Source: Salegentibacter echinorum (GTDB lineage Bacteria > Bacteroidota > Bacteroidia > Flavobacteriales > Flavobacteriaceae). From it: a stretch of DNA of 64,000 nt. Each line of letters begins with the position of its first letter. The first letter of the stretch is position 1. The notes under the pieces are model-generated. The model saw only the letters and a program-made list of their open reading frames with translations, was not told where the DNA came from and did no database searches. The stretch lies in NCBI RefSeq assembly GCF_900129445.1, contig NZ_FQVT01000006.1:1-64000 (forward strand), written 5' to 3'. Position numbers and translations under genes: made by a program. This document shows positions 18,252 to 27,467 of this stretch, piece by piece.

Positions 18252-19043
18252 TTGCAACGCAAAAGATATTTTTACCTTATAAAAATTCAATATTTAGGTT
18301 ATCGCCTGCACGGTTGGCAAAGACAACCAGATGTGAAAACGGTAGAAGGCCTTATTGTGAAAACGCTGGGTTACGCGCTGCCCGATGCAAAATTTAAAAT
18401 TTTGGGTACCAGCCGAACAGATGCCATGGTATCTGCACAGGAATCTGCCTTCGAGCTTTTTTTAGATCACGAACCTTTGGAGGATTTAGATGAATTTCTC
18501 GATCTATTTAACCTCAATTTACCGCAGGATATTCGGGCTGTTGCGATTACCGAAGTAGATGCTAAATTTAATATTATCCAGCATCCAAAGTTAAAGGAGT
18601 ATGCTTATTTGTTTAGCTATGGCACAAAGAACCACCCTTTTTGCGCTTCCTTAATGGCCAATTTTCAATTTGACCTGGATATTGAAATGATGAAAAAGGG
18701 AGCGAAGCTCTTTGAAGGGAAACATCACTTTAGAAATTACTGCGTGAGGGTTTCTGAAAACAGCATTTTTGATCGGGAGATTTTAAAATCTGAGTTAGTA
18801 GAAAACACCGAAATCACGGCAAGTTTTTTTCCGGAGAAATCTTATATCTTTCATATTCACAGTGCCGGATTTCTAAGACACCAGGTGCGTTTAATGATGG
18901 GAACCTTGCTTTTATTAGGAAAAGGAGAGCTAAGTTTAACAGATATCGAAAATAGCTTAAAACCGGGCGTAGCGATGCAAATGGATTATATTGTACCGGC
19001 TTCAGGCTTAATGCTCAATAAAATTGGTTTGGAGGATTTTTAA
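18252..19043 (+). CDS. TruA-like tRNA pseudouridine synthase (divergent)
   Basis: This 263-residue protein has the TruA fold signature LGYRLHGWQRQPDVKTVEGL at the N-terminus and a catalytic-Asp motif GTSRTDAMVSA, where classical TruA has GxGRTDAGVHA. The Asp is kept but the GVHA part is changed. The C-terminal HSAGFLRHQVRLMMGTLLLLG is typical of TruA. TTG at 18252 is the most likely start: there is an in-frame stop at 18228-18230, no ATG lies between it and the conserved region, and the first internal ATG would remove the catalytic motif. Probably a paralogue of the main TruA; the modified site is unknown. Confidence 0.82.
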   Translation: MQRKRYFYLIKIQYLGYRLHGWQRQPDVKTVEGLIVKTLGYALPDAKFKILGTSRTDAMVSAQESAFELFLDHEPLEDLDEFLDLFNLNLPQDIRAVAITEVDAKFNIIQHPKLKEYAYLFSYGTKNHPFCASLMANFQFDLDIEMMKKGAKLFEGKHHFRNYCVRVSENSIFDREILKSELVENTEITASFFPEKSYIFHIHSAGFLRHQVRLMMGTLLLLGKGELSLTDIENSLKPGVAMQMDYIVPASGLMLNKIGLEDF

Positions 19044-19067
19044 AACTCAAGTTCGGGAATATTCAGC

Positions 19068-19144
19068 GCCACTAAGGCACAAAAACACTAAGGTGCACCA
19101 AGATGCTCTTAGTGTTTTTCTTGGAGTTTTGGAGTCTTTGTGGC
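19068..19144. terminator. Structured repeat, likely bidirectional terminator
   Basis: GCCAC (19068-19072) pairs with GTGGC (19140-19144), and AAAAACACTAAG (19081-19092) with CTTAGTGTTTTT (19108-19119), a perfect 12-bp arm. T- and A-rich flanks lie outside. It sits between the convergent truA-like and recQ genes. The gccactaaggcac type sequence resembles a dispersed Bacteroidota element as I recall it. Confidence 0.6.
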
Positions 19145-19325
19145 CTTTTTATTGTTTTTGAACAAAAAGTTGCATTAATTACCCTGGGTAAACCTTAGAA
19201 TTCACGAATATTTATAGTTTCAAAGAATTTAGACTTAGAAAACCTTATTTTTTTGATCTGATAAACTTAATATAAAAGGCTTGCCTGCAAAATTTGGGTA
19301 GGACTGGATGCGTAAAAAACATCGT

Positions 19326-21443
19326 TTACGTTTTTGCTTCTTCTTTTTCCAAAACCGCCAGGGCTAATCGAATAACCCCATAGTCAATAGCTTCTTCAAA
19401 ATGATCGAAATAAGGTTTTAAGGCTTCGGTTTGCTCTAATTCCTGTTTAGCCTTTGCTACAGCTTTTAGATCTGCTTTAGAAATATACTTTTTTGGTTCA
19501 ACGGCTTCATTATCATTGTAAAGTTTTGCCAGGTGGGAATAAATTGTGGTGAGGGCCAGGCCGCGCTCTTTTGCAATTTCCTCTAAACTTAAATCTTGCT
19601 GTAATAATGCTAAGGTGGTTTTGTAGGTATCGCCCTTTTTATTTTTTTTGCCGGTTCTTTTTTCTTTACTGAAAGCGATGATTTCCTTGATAAAATCATA
19701 ACCGTAATCCTGCATTTTCTGTCTTCCCACCCCGTTAATTTGAAGAAATTCATCGTCGGTCATCGGTCTGGCTTTCTCCATTTCTTTAAGCGTAGCGTCA
19801 TTAAAAATAAGATAAGCCGGGATTTCCTCTTCGCGGGCAATCTTTAAGCGCAATTGCCTCAATTTTTCAAAAAGGGAATTGTCGACAGTTTTTTCTGAAG
19901 CTTCGCTCACTTCAGGACGCTTTATTTTTTTACGATCCGGTACCTCGGCGAGTTGAACTTTTTCGCTTTCAAAAAGCACCTTTCTTGCCAGGGACGTGAG
20001 CTGCAAATTATTTTTTCGATGGAAAGCAATTTCCAGCAACCCTAAATTTATAAGCTGAATAATATATTGCTGCCAATGATGCCAGGAAATATCTTTTCCA
20101 ATCCCAAAGGTTTTTATTTGCTGATAATTCTTACTAAAAACCGCTTCATTTTGTGAGCCGCGCAGCACATCTATCACTACGGTAATAGGTTCACTTTCTT
20201 TTAACCTGAATATACACGAAAGTGCTTTTTGAGCGATAATGGTACCGTCAAAAAATTGCGGCGGATTCTTACAAATATCACAATTTCCGCAGTCTTCCTG
20301 TTTTAATTCTCCAAAGTAACTTAGCAATATCTTTCTGCGACAGCTTAAAGCTTCAGCATATTGCTTCATACGGTCTAATTTTGCCAATTGTACCTCTTCA
20401 TTTTTTGCATTTGAAGCAAACTTTTGAAGCTGTACAACATCGGCATAACTGTGAAATAGCATGGTGTCCGATGGTAATCCATCCCTCCCCGCACGCCCAA
20501 TTTCCTGGTAATAGCCTTCCAGGTTTTTAGGCATGTTATAGTGAATTACCCAACGAATATTAGATTTATCGATCCCCATCCCGAAAGCGATGGTGGCACA
20601 AATAATTTTAGAACGATCGTTAATAAAATCTTCTTGAATTTGAATGCGTTTATCGGCAGCAAGGCCGGCGTGATAAGCTTCAGCTTCAAAACCTTTGCGT
20701 TGTAATTTTTCTGCGAGTTCTTCGGTGTTTTTTCGGCTTAAACAATAAATAATCCCGCTTTCTTTTTTTCGGTTTTTAACGAAATTACTAATCTGTTCAA
20801 AACGTTTTATACCGGGTCGCACCTCCAGGCTAAGGTTTTTACGATCAAAAGAAGCGATATGTTTTTCGGCGTTGGGAATATTGAGCTGTCGGCAAATATC
20901 ATGGCGTGTAGCTTTATCTGCAGTAGCGGTAAGTGCCATCATTGGGGTAGTGGGGAAGCGGTTTTTTAAATAGCCCAATTGGGTGTAGGCAGGACGAAAA
21001 TCGTGCCCCCAGCTGGAGATGCAGTGAGCTTCATCTACCGCAATTAAACTCACTTTGCCATCACTCATAAACTTATCTACAAATTGCAGACTTTCCGGTG
21101 CTACATATAATAGTTTAAGCTCTTTCGCATCTATCTTTTTAAAAATTTCCTGCTGTTCATTCTCTGTTTGGCTACTATTTAGAAAAGCAGCCGGTACGCC
21201 GTTGGCGGTGAGGCCGTCAACCTGGTCTTTCATCAAGGCGATAAGCGGGGAAATTACCAGGGTGATTTCCGGTAATAAAATAGCGGGCAGCTGATAGCAA
21301 ATAGACTTTCCGCCACCGGTAGGCATAATCACCAGGTTATCTTTACCTTCAAAAGCTGCATTTATAATTTTCTCTTGCAGTGGTCTAAAACTGTCATATC
21401 CAAAATATTCTTTAAGCGTTTGTAGCACCCGGTTTTTTTCCAT
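19326..21443 (-). CDS. recQ: ATP-dependent DNA helicase RecQ
   Basis: This 705-residue 3'-5' helicase acts in recombination and fork repair. Walker A is TGGGKS (42-47), the DEAH box lies in VDEAHCISSWGHDFRP (from 136), and helicase domain 2 includes HYNMPKNLEGYYQEIGRAGRDG. The zinc site uses CRRKILLSYFG plus CGNCDIC. RQC and HRDC domains follow, and the C-terminus has an HTH-like segment (LEEIAKERGLALTTIYSHL). I start at the ATG of MEKNRVL. An upstream TTG in frame would put the promoter elements inside the gene. Confidence 0.94.
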   Translation of the reverse strand: MEKNRVLQTLKEYFGYDSFRPLQEKIINAAFEGKDNLVIMPTGGGKSICYQLPAILLPEITLVISPLIALMKDQVDGLTANGVPAAFLNSSQTENEQQEIFKKIDAKELKLLYVAPESLQFVDKFMSDGKVSLIAVDEAHCISSWGHDFRPAYTQLGYLKNRFPTTPMMALTATADKATRHDICRQLNIPNAEKHIASFDRKNLSLEVRPGIKRFEQISNFVKNRKKESGIIYCLSRKNTEELAEKLQRKGFEAEAYHAGLAADKRIQIQEDFINDRSKIICATIAFGMGIDKSNIRWVIHYNMPKNLEGYYQEIGRAGRDGLPSDTMLFHSYADVVQLQKFASNAKNEEVQLAKLDRMKQYAEALSCRRKILLSYFGELKQEDCGNCDICKNPPQFFDGTIIAQKALSCIFRLKESEPITVVIDVLRGSQNEAVFSKNYQQIKTFGIGKDISWHHWQQYIIQLINLGLLEIAFHRKNNLQLTSLARKVLFESEKVQLAEVPDRKKIKRPEVSEASEKTVDNSLFEKLRQLRLKIAREEEIPAYLIFNDATLKEMEKARPMTDDEFLQINGVGRQKMQDYGYDFIKEIIAFSKEKRTGKKNKKGDTYKTTLALLQQDLSLEEIAKERGLALTTIYSHLAKLYNDNEAVEPKKYISKADLKAVAKAKQELEQTEALKPYFDHFEEAIDYGVIRLALAVLEKEEAKT

Positions 21444-21448
21444 AATTG

Positions 21449-21478
21449 CAAAGTTAGTACAAACTGCCAATTCGCAAA
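21449..21478 (-). promoter_or_regulatory. recQ promoter
   Basis: On the minus strand TTTG (21475-21478), 18 bp, then TAACTTTG (21449-21456), a match to the Bacteroidota -33/-7 consensus. The -7 box ends 5 bp before the recQ ATG, so the transcript would have almost no leader. Confidence 0.55.
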
Positions 21479-21696
21479 CCCGCTTAGATTGAAAATACTA
21501 AGAAGATGAAATTTTGTGTTTTAATTTATTGATGTCCGATAAAAATATAACAAATTATCATGTTCTTTTTTATAGTAAAACTTAAAAGCGATTTCTTATT
21601 TATCCTCATTCGTATTTGAAACCTTCAGGAAAAAGAATTAGATGAAAAATATTACTTATATAAAATCAGGATTATCAGTTAGTTAGAGTTTAGTTT

Positions 21697-21728
21697 ATTC
21701 TCTTTTTTCTTGCAGCGAAGCGATCTTG
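21697..21728 (+). repeat. Short dispersed repeat (TTCTTGCAGCGMAGCGATCTTG), copy 2
   Basis: Near-identical to 9749-9776 and placed 106 bp upstream of ychF. The rest of the 390-bp gap between divergent recQ and ychF holds only the two promoters. Confidence 0.5.
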
Positions 21729-21803
21729 TTTCTCTACCGGACAATAGTTAAAACACTTAATGATTGTACCTAAAAGAAATTAGTCGCTACCGCATAAAAT
21801 ATG

Positions 21804-21811
21804 TACATTTG
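21804..21811 (+). promoter_or_regulatory. ychF -7 promoter element
   Basis: TACATTTG fits TAnnTTTG 22 bp before the ychF ATG. The -33 position (about 21780-21783, TTAG) is only a partial match. Confidence 0.45.
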
Positions 21812-21833
21812 CACCCGCAAAAAATAATAGAAT

Positions 21834-22928
21834 ATGAAAGCCGGAATCGTAGGATTACCAAACGTAGGAAAATCGACACTTTTTAATTGTCTTTCCAATG
21901 CCAAGGCGCAGAGCGCAAACTTTCCTTTTTGTACCATAGAACCTAATATTGGGGTAGTGAATGTTCCAGACCCACGCCTGGAAAGATTGGAAAGTTTGGT
22001 AGTTCCTGAAAGAGTACAACCGGCAACCGTAGAGATTGTAGATATTGCAGGTTTGGTTAAAGGAGCGAGTAAAGGAGAGGGCCTTGGAAACCAATTTTTG
22101 GGAAATGTTAGGGAAACCGATGCCATTCTTCACGTTTTACGCTGCTTTGATAATGATAATATTGTGCACGTAGATGGTTCCATAGATCCAATTAGAGATA
22201 AAGAAACCATAGATATGGAACTTCAGCTTAAAGATCTTGAAACAGCAGAAAAGAAGCTGGAAAAGGTGAAAAGAGCGGCAAGAACCGGTAATAAAGAAGC
22301 CCAAAAGGAAGAAGCCGCTTTGCTAAAAGTAAAAGAGGGTTTGGAAGCAGGGAAATCGGTAAGAGCATTAGATTTAACCGAAGATGAACGCAAAGATTTT
22401 ATAAGACCGTTACAATTTATAACCGATAAACCGGTGATGTATGTGTGCAATGTGAATGAAGATGCTGCGGTATCTGGTAACGAGCACGTAGAACGCGTAA
22501 GGGAAGCGGTAAAAGAAGAGAATGCAGAAGTTTTGGTACTTGCGGTGGGAACAGAAGCAGATATTACCGAATTAGACGATTATGAGGAACGCCAAATGTT
22601 TTTGCAGGATATTGGCCTGGAAGAACCGGGTGCTGCGAAATTAATTAGAGGAGCTTATAAATTACTGGATCTGCAAACTTATTTTACCGCCGGGGTTAAA
22701 GAAGTGCGCGCCTGGACAGTGCCGGTGGGTGCGACAGCCCCACAAGCTGCGGGAGTAATTCACACCGATTTTGAGAAAGGTTTTATTCGTGCTGAAGTTA
22801 TCTCTTACAAGGATTTTGATTATTACGAAAGCGAAGCCAAAGTTAAAGATGCCGGTAAAATGCGGGTTGAAGGAAAAGAGTATGTTGTACAGGACGGAGA
22901 TGTGATGCATTTTAGGTTCAACGTTTAA
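21834..22928 (+). CDS. ychF: Ribosome-associated ATPase YchF
   Basis: This 364-residue OBG-family P-loop protein binds ATP rather than GTP and associates with ribosomes. The G1 motif is GLPNVGKST (7-15), switch region [17 protein letters not shown], and the altered G4 site reads NVNED (NKxD in GTPases), the feature behind ATP preference. The C-terminal TGS domain contains [22 protein letters not shown]. Length and motifs are canonical. Confidence 0.96.
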   Translation: MKAGIVGLPNVGKSTLFNCLSNAKAQSANFPFCTIEPNIGVVNVPDPRLERLESLVVPERVQPATVEIVDIAGLVKGASKGEGLGNQFLGNVRETDAILHVLRCFDNDNIVHVDGSIDPIRDKETIDMELQLKDLETAEKKLEKVKRAARTGNKEAQKEEAALLKVKEGLEAGKSVRALDLTEDERKDFIRPLQFITDKPVMYVCNVNEDAAVSGNEHVERVREAVKEENAEVLVLAVGTEADITELDDYEERQMFLQDIGLEEPGAAKLIRGAYKLLDLQTYFTAGVKEVRAWTVPVGATAPQAAGVIHTDFEKGFIRAEVISYKDFDYYESEAKVKDAGKMRVEGKEYVVQDGDVMHFRFNV

Positions 22929-23342
22929 TCAAAAGCATTTAAAATCTCATTAATTGATTTGCTTTAAATCCTTGAGATTCTGGTGATCTAAAAGTTTTTT
23001 TACATTAGAGATTTTAATCCTGATCGAAGTAAAATCTGTCTTTTTAATATATTTTAAAGCTGGATCTCGGGCTGTTAATGGATGAATATTAACGAGGTAG
23101 TTGATAGTCTATTAACTACTTTTCGATGCTATAATTTAATAGTTCGCACCGCTCTAAATACAGGCAATATTAATCTGTATAATTCCCTGATTTTAATAAA
23201 ATTTCACTTTTTCCTCATAATTAAGTGAGCTTTTAACGTGCTATTAGTTAATTAGCTTAAGTTTTTATAATAGTTTATCATTTATTGTGAATCCTGACTT
23301 TGTTTTTTGCCTAATTTTATCCTAACCAAAAAACAAAGCGTA
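22929..23342. other. Intergenic, 414 bp, one imperfect palindrome
   Basis: AT-rich, without a gene. It contains a 23-bp near-perfect palindrome GTAGTTGATAG-t-CTATTAACTAC at 23097-23119. TGACTTTG at about 23295-23302 is a possible -7 element for the lipoprotein gene. Confidence 0.4.
23097..23119. promoter_or_regulatory. 23-bp imperfect palindrome
   Basis: Arms GTAGTTGATAG and CTATTAACTAC pair at 10 of 11 positions around a single T. The one-base centre suits a dimeric DNA-binding protein, but the distance to the next start (about 225 bp) makes its target unclear. Confidence 0.3.
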
Positions 23343-23999
23343 ATGAATTTGATAAAGAACAGTTTTTCGAATATTACAACTCCAGGTTTTATAAAAAATG
23401 CCGGGCTTATTTTATTGGCAACAGGAGTATTGTCTTCCTGTAATAATGCTAATAAAAAAGAAGAGGAAAATCTCGATATAGAAGAAACTCTGGAAGTTGA
23501 AAAAGACAGTCTTGGTGACAATGAATACAACAAGACGAATGCAGTGGCCGATTATCTTATCTACATGGATAAAGAAGGTAAGTATGAGGATATGGAGACT
23601 AAGCCAGAAAAAGCCATTCAGAAATTTGCAGCAGCAGTTTCAGAACGTTCCAGGGAATTTGGAATGCAAGTAAATGAGGAAGTGGAAACCCTGGGGGATT
23701 CTTTAAAAGAACCTGCGGGTAACATGAAAGCTCAACTGGAAAATGCAGTTATGGCTTTAGAGAAACTTCAGAAAAACTCGTATAACGAATTATCTGCTGA
23801 AGTAGAAGATCTAAAAGCAGATTTAAAAGATATTGATGTAAAAGCTGAAGATTCTAAAGAGCAATTACGTGCTTTTTTTGCTAAAGCTGCCGATGTTATT
23901 GACGATATGGACGCGCCAAATACAGAGTCTAATACGATGAGCAGGAATCCGGGAGCTGCTATAGATCAAGATACAGATACGATAGAAGTTCAGAAATAA
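23343..23999 (+). CDS. Hypothetical lipoprotein, helical
   Basis: This 218-residue protein has an N-terminal segment leading to a lipobox (VLSSCNNANKK) with Cys about 34 residues in, so the N-region is long. The mature protein is highly charged and predicted helical, with heptad-like stretches (KAQLENAVMALEKLQKNSYNEL and EVEDLKADLKDIDVK). No family recognised. I start at ATG 23343; an upstream in-frame TTG at 23307 is less likely. A strong terminator follows at 24024-24059. Confidence 0.75.
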   Translation: MNLIKNSFSNITTPGFIKNAGLILLATGVLSSCNNANKKEEENLDIEETLEVEKDSLGDNEYNKTNAVADYLIYMDKEGKYEDMETKPEKAIQKFAAAVSERSREFGMQVNEEVETLGDSLKEPAGNMKAQLENAVMALEKLQKNSYNELSAEVEDLKADLKDIDVKAEDSKEQLRAFFAKAADVIDDMDAPNTESNTMSRNPGAAIDQDTDTIEVQK

Positions 24000-24023
24000 G
24001 GAATAAAAATTTAGTTTATATTT

Positions 24024-24059
24024 AAACCGTTCGCTAAAAAATTAGTGAACGGTTTTTTT
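24024..24059 (+). terminator. Rho-independent terminator
   Basis: AAACCGTTCgCTAA ... TTAGtGAACGGTTT followed by TTTT, starting 25 bp after the lipoprotein stop. It has a long stem and T-tract, the clearest terminator in this part of the window. Confidence 0.85.
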
Positions 24060-24072
24060 ATACCCTAGAATT

Positions 24073-24807
24073 ATGAAAGATAATTTTTCTACAAAGTCGG
24101 CAGATTATGCTAAATTCAGGCCTACTTACCCAAAAGAGTTATATGAATTTATAAAAAGGAATTTAGAGGTCACTAATTCAGCCTGGGATTGTGGTACAGG
24201 AAACGGACAGGTTGCGCGGGAATTGGCCGAATTCTTTAGCAGGGTGGAAGCAACAGATATAAGTGTGCAGCAATTGAAAAATGCAATTAAAAAACCAAAT
24301 ATTACCTACTCAAGGCAACCGGCCGAAAAGACAAATTTCCCCGATAATTCTTTTAATTTAGTTACTGTGGCACAGGCTATTCATTGGTTTGATTTTGATT
24401 CGTTTTATACCGAAGTAAATAGGGTGTTAAAACCCGGCGGATTTATCACGATAATTGGTTATTCGCTTTTTAAAAGTACCGCTCAAACCGATGCGGTAAT
24501 CGCTTCTTTTTACAAAGATATTATTGGTCCCTGGTGGGATGAAGAACGGCGCTATCTGGATGAACATTATAAAAATTTGACTTTCCCGTTTAATGAATTG
24601 GAAGCGCCAGGTTTTCAAAAGGAATATGAATGGTCTTTCGAGCAGCTTATTGGATATTTAAAAACCTGGAGCGCAGTAAAACATTATGAGAATGCCAAAG
24701 GAATTAACCCTGTAGAACTTATTAAAACTGAACTTAAAACCGCTTTTGGAGAAAAAAATAAGGTGGTATTTCCTATTTTATTTAGAATGGGGAGGAAAAA
24801 GCACTAA
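24073..24807 (+). CDS. SAM-dependent methyltransferase, class I
   Basis: This 244-residue Rossmann-fold methyltransferase has motif I AWDCGTGNGQVAREL (about 39-53), the acidic residue after strand 2 in VEATDISVQQL, and the FNLVTVAQAIHWFDF stretch typical of the UbiE/COG2226-like group that includes trans-aconitate and TMT-type enzymes. The substrate is unknown. It starts 14 bp after the preceding terminator and stands alone. Confidence 0.88.
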   Translation: MKDNFSTKSADYAKFRPTYPKELYEFIKRNLEVTNSAWDCGTGNGQVARELAEFFSRVEATDISVQQLKNAIKKPNITYSRQPAEKTNFPDNSFNLVTVAQAIHWFDFDSFYTEVNRVLKPGGFITIIGYSLFKSTAQTDAVIASFYKDIIGPWWDEERRYLDEHYKNLTFPFNELEAPGFQKEYEWSFEQLIGYLKTWSAVKHYENAKGINPVELIKTELKTAFGEKNKVVFPILFRMGRKKH

Positions 24808-24993
24808 TAGCTCTGGTATAATCGTGAAGCTTGAACTTTGAATCTTAAACCATAAATTGATCGAAATCCAATTTTCAGCTAAGAAAATTAGATGTATTTT
24901 TTCAAATTTTAAGATCCTGTTTAAAGTGGCATAAAATATGTTTATCTTCAGCCCGTTATTTAACTAATTAATAACTGATTAAAATCATTGAAT

Positions 24994-26187
24994 ATGAATA
25001 AATTAGGTCTTGTTTTTCTTGTAATTTCAGGCTTCTTGTTTCAGGATATTTCTGCTCAGAGTTTTGTTGGGGATCAATCTGTAACGCAACAGGTACTTCA
25101 GGAATTAAATAAAGAGCGCAGTTTGTTGAGTCAGAATTTAGAGTATCGCATTAAAGAGATAGACTCTAAAATTAGCAATCTTGATGAAAGCATTAAAAAC
25201 ACCAATTCTTCCGCAGAAAAAGTAGATAAATTGCTCGAGCGCGTGCGTTATTTGGAAGAACGCCAGGAGGAGTTGGACAAAAATACCATTAGCGTTTATA
25301 AATATAATTACAGCTCGGCGGTTTTGAATTTAGCATCTATGGAGCGTGAGATTAAACCGCTAAACCTTTTTAACGCTTCCCGGGAATTTTATGCAACTCT
25401 AGACCAGGTGAGCAATCCTATGCATTATAATGGTTATAAAGAATGGTTTGGAGAGTTTAAGAAATTTGTGGAAGAGGAGAAAAAAGGTGACGCCCGGTTA
25501 TCTGCGGTGAGCCATATTTTAAATGTAACCGGCGATCTTGCCAAGGGCACGCCTTTTACCGGGATGTTTGCCGGCACTTTGTTCGATGGGATTGGTAGTT
25601 TTATTAATTCCCTGGGTTGGGGCGATAAAAAGTTAAAAAAGCAAAGTACCGAAATGCTGAAACTTACCACAACTGTGGCTCAATTTACCCACGATAAGGA
25701 CTTGATTGAGACTGAATGGGAATCTATCAATAAAAATTTAGACGAATTAAAAGAGTTGCAGGTAAAAGCGATGGAAGAGAATTTTGTGCGTTTGCTCGAT
25801 TTAGATCTTAAAGAATTTAAACGCAATTTCACTAATGAGACCGATGCCAAAAAACGCACCCAGTATATCCTGGATATTTCTAAAATTGCCGAAAACAAAA
25901 TCGTAAAGGAAAAAGCCAAAAACCCGGAAAACTGGAAACAAGATTATCATGACCAGATGGTAGCTGTGCAAAACCTAAAAATTAGGTTTGGGACTATTAC
26001 CTTTAGAATCCTGGAAAATCTGAAGAAATATGAAGGTTTAATTGAAAAATATAAGGACGACGAATACTTAAAGCCTAAGATTGCCAAACTAAAATCGAAG
26101 TTAGATTTAGTGCGTAATAGTTTTGAATCTACATTTAATCCGCAAGAATATATCAAAGCCTCCAACGAGATGTATGTAGTAGAGTAG
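24994..26187 (+). CDS. Secreted coiled-coil protein of unknown function
   Basis: This 397-residue protein has a clear signal peptide (cleavage after ISAQ, about residue 22). Residues about 30-100 are strongly predicted coiled coil (LEYRIKEIDSKISNLDESI; VRYLEERQEELDK). A hydrophobic Gly-rich segment follows near 180-205 (LAKGTPFTGMFAGTLFDGIG) and could insert in or touch a membrane, then more long helices. The layout loosely recalls pore-forming helical proteins, but I see no signature. I start at ATG 24994 rather than the TTG two codons earlier. A hairpin at 26283-26313 ends the unit. Confidence 0.8.
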   Translation: MNKLGLVFLVISGFLFQDISAQSFVGDQSVTQQVLQELNKERSLLSQNLEYRIKEIDSKISNLDESIKNTNSSAEKVDKLLERVRYLEERQEELDKNTISVYKYNYSSAVLNLASMEREIKPLNLFNASREFYATLDQVSNPMHYNGYKEWFGEFKKFVEEEKKGDARLSAVSHILNVTGDLAKGTPFTGMFAGTLFDGIGSFINSLGWGDKKLKKQSTEMLKLTTTVAQFTHDKDLIETEWESINKNLDELKELQVKAMEENFVRLLDLDLKEFKRNFTNETDAKKRTQYILDISKIAENKIVKEKAKNPENWKQDYHDQMVAVQNLKIRFGTITFRILENLKKYEGLIEKYKDDEYLKPKIAKLKSKLDLVRNSFESTFNPQEYIKASNEMYVVE

Positions 26188-26282
26188 TGGGAGAGCAAAA
26201 AGTTTATATTCTATCGTAGAATGCAATATGGTGATGCACTCCACACAAGCCTATTGAACCTCGTTGAAGTAACAGTTTTCAC

Positions 26283-26313
26283 AAATCTTTCCCGAAAAAA
26301 ACGGGAAAGATTT
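26283..26313 (+). terminator. Hairpin terminator
   Basis: Perfect 12-bp stem AAATCTTTCCCG / CGGGAAAGATTT with an A7 loop, 96 bp after the secreted-protein stop. Confidence 0.65.
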
Positions 26314-26439
26314 ATTAGCTATAGCAAGTCAGTTATTTACACTTATATAAAATTTTGGTAAAAGGATAATTTGGAAGTAAAGTTTCCAATGACGGGTAAG
26401 AATTATGGGATATTGGTATATTTATCTTGATATAATACG

Positions 26440-27387
26440 TTGTGCCTAATTAAAAACTGAAATTAAGAGTTTGAATTGTACTGAAATAGATTGGAAATTG
26501 ATTTTTGATATTTTAAAAAGTATATCAATTATAACTGCATCCTGTGTTGCTATATATGGAATAAATTCTTGGAGAAGAGAAGCTAGATGGAAAAGAAAAT
26601 ATGAATTAGCAGAAGAAGTTTTATCAAGTATGTATGAAGCTCATCAAGCTATAAAGATTATTAGAAGTCCCATTGGATTTGGGAACGAAGGTTCTAGTAG
26701 AGAAAAAAGTAAAAATGAAACCAAAGAACAAACTGAAATATACAATCAGGCATACGTAACTCGCGAAAGGTTTCAGCGAAATAAAAAATCTTTAGAGAAG
26801 CTCCGACGTTTAAAATATAGATTCATTACACTTTATGGAAAGGATTATGAAAAATATTTTGATAAATTTTCGCAAACAATAAATAGGATATTTTCTGCCT
26901 CTGACCTAATAGCGAGGGTAAAACTTGGACAGTTTGATCACGATAAAGAATTCAAACTTCAAATAATGAAAGAAAATAGTAAAATATTATACAATGTTTT
27001 TAAAGGCGAAGATGAAATTGAAGAAGAATTGAAAACTGCAATTACAGCAATCGAAGAAAAATGCAGAGCAATTATAGGAAAAAATAACTAGGCACAATAA
27101 CTAAGCATTCGTGGGGCCGGTACGGCCTAACATGAATGCAGTGTTGACTAAACCGGCTGTTCGTCGATTGGCCACTATGGGGATTGGTTTGTTTGTGTTG
27201 AGTGTTTTTAGGGAGTGATAACTTTTTTTCGTTCTATTTGGCATCTAAACCTAAAATTAGAAAATAGCAAGTTTCACTATTTTGGGTATTGAAGGGTTTT
27301 TTTATCACTACTTTTTATCGTTTCACTGATTATAGGATAAAATTTATTTTTAAGAGAATTAATTGGTAGTTTTGAGTCAGACTGCCG
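26440..27387 (+). mobile_element. Cassette-like unit 1 (membrane protein gene plus 3' repeat)
   Basis: The 5' end TTGTGCCTAATT (26440-26451) is complementary to AACTAGGCACAA (27086-27097) directly after the gene, where TTGTGCC/GGCACAA is a perfect 7-bp match. After the gene comes repeat A, which ends in GCCGTT. Integron gene cassettes have this plan: 5' TTRRRY, gene, then an attC site whose first motif complements that 5' end. No integrase is present and the repeat is longer than usual attC sites, so the assignment is tentative. Confidence 0.45.
26471..27091 (+). CDS. Hypothetical membrane-anchored protein
   Basis: This 206-residue protein has one N-terminal membrane helix (about 11-28, ILKSISIITASCVAIYGI) and a long, charged, helical cytoplasmic part. 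No family recognised. The proposed start is TTG at 26471; the next in-frame Met comes about 50 codons later and would remove the membrane helix. It is the only gene of cassette-like unit 1, and its stop codon lies inside the GGCACAA boundary motif. Lone membrane-anchored helical proteins are common integron-cassette contents, but this one is uncharacterised. Confidence 0.6.
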   Translation: MNCTEIDWKLIFDILKSISIITASCVAIYGINSWRREARWKRKYELAEEVLSSMYEAHQAIKIIRSPIGFGNEGSSREKSKNETKEQTEIYNQAYVTRERFQRNKKSLEKLRRLKYRFITLYGKDYEKYFDKFSQTINRIFSASDLIARVKLGQFDHDKEFKLQIMKENSKILYNVFKGEDEIEEELKTAITAIEEKCRAIIGKNN

Positions 27388-27393
27388 TTGGGT
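27091..27393 (+). repeat. Repeat A (attC-like candidate), about 300 bp
   Basis: Starts GGCACAATAACTAAGCATTC and ends CAGACTGCCGTTGGGT. It shares long blocks with repeat B (28017-28376): AAACCGGCTGTTCGTCGATT, GCCACTATGGGGATTGGT, GAAAATAGCAAGTTTCACTA, TTTTATCACTACTTTTTAT and TTAAGAGAATTAATTGGTA. Near its 5' end GCATTCGTGGGGCCG..CGGCC..GAATGC forms a hairpin. The closing GTTGGGT fits the GTTRRRY core of attC sites. Confidence 0.75.
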
Positions 27394-27428
27394 ATAATTT
27401 GAGCAAAATCCTGCAAATTTAAATATTT

Positions 27429-27458
27429 TACCAAAATTTGGTATATTTGAATTCAAAT
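27429..27458 (+). promoter_or_regulatory. parDE promoter with two overlapping palindromes
   Basis: TATATTTG (27442-27449) is a consensus -7 element. TACCAAA-A-TTTGGTA (27429-27443) and the perfect 14-bp ATTTGAATTCAAAT (27445-27458) flank it on both sides. ParD-type antitoxins repress their own promoter, so these are likely its binding sites. Confidence 0.55.
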
Positions 27459-27467
27459 TAAAACGAA

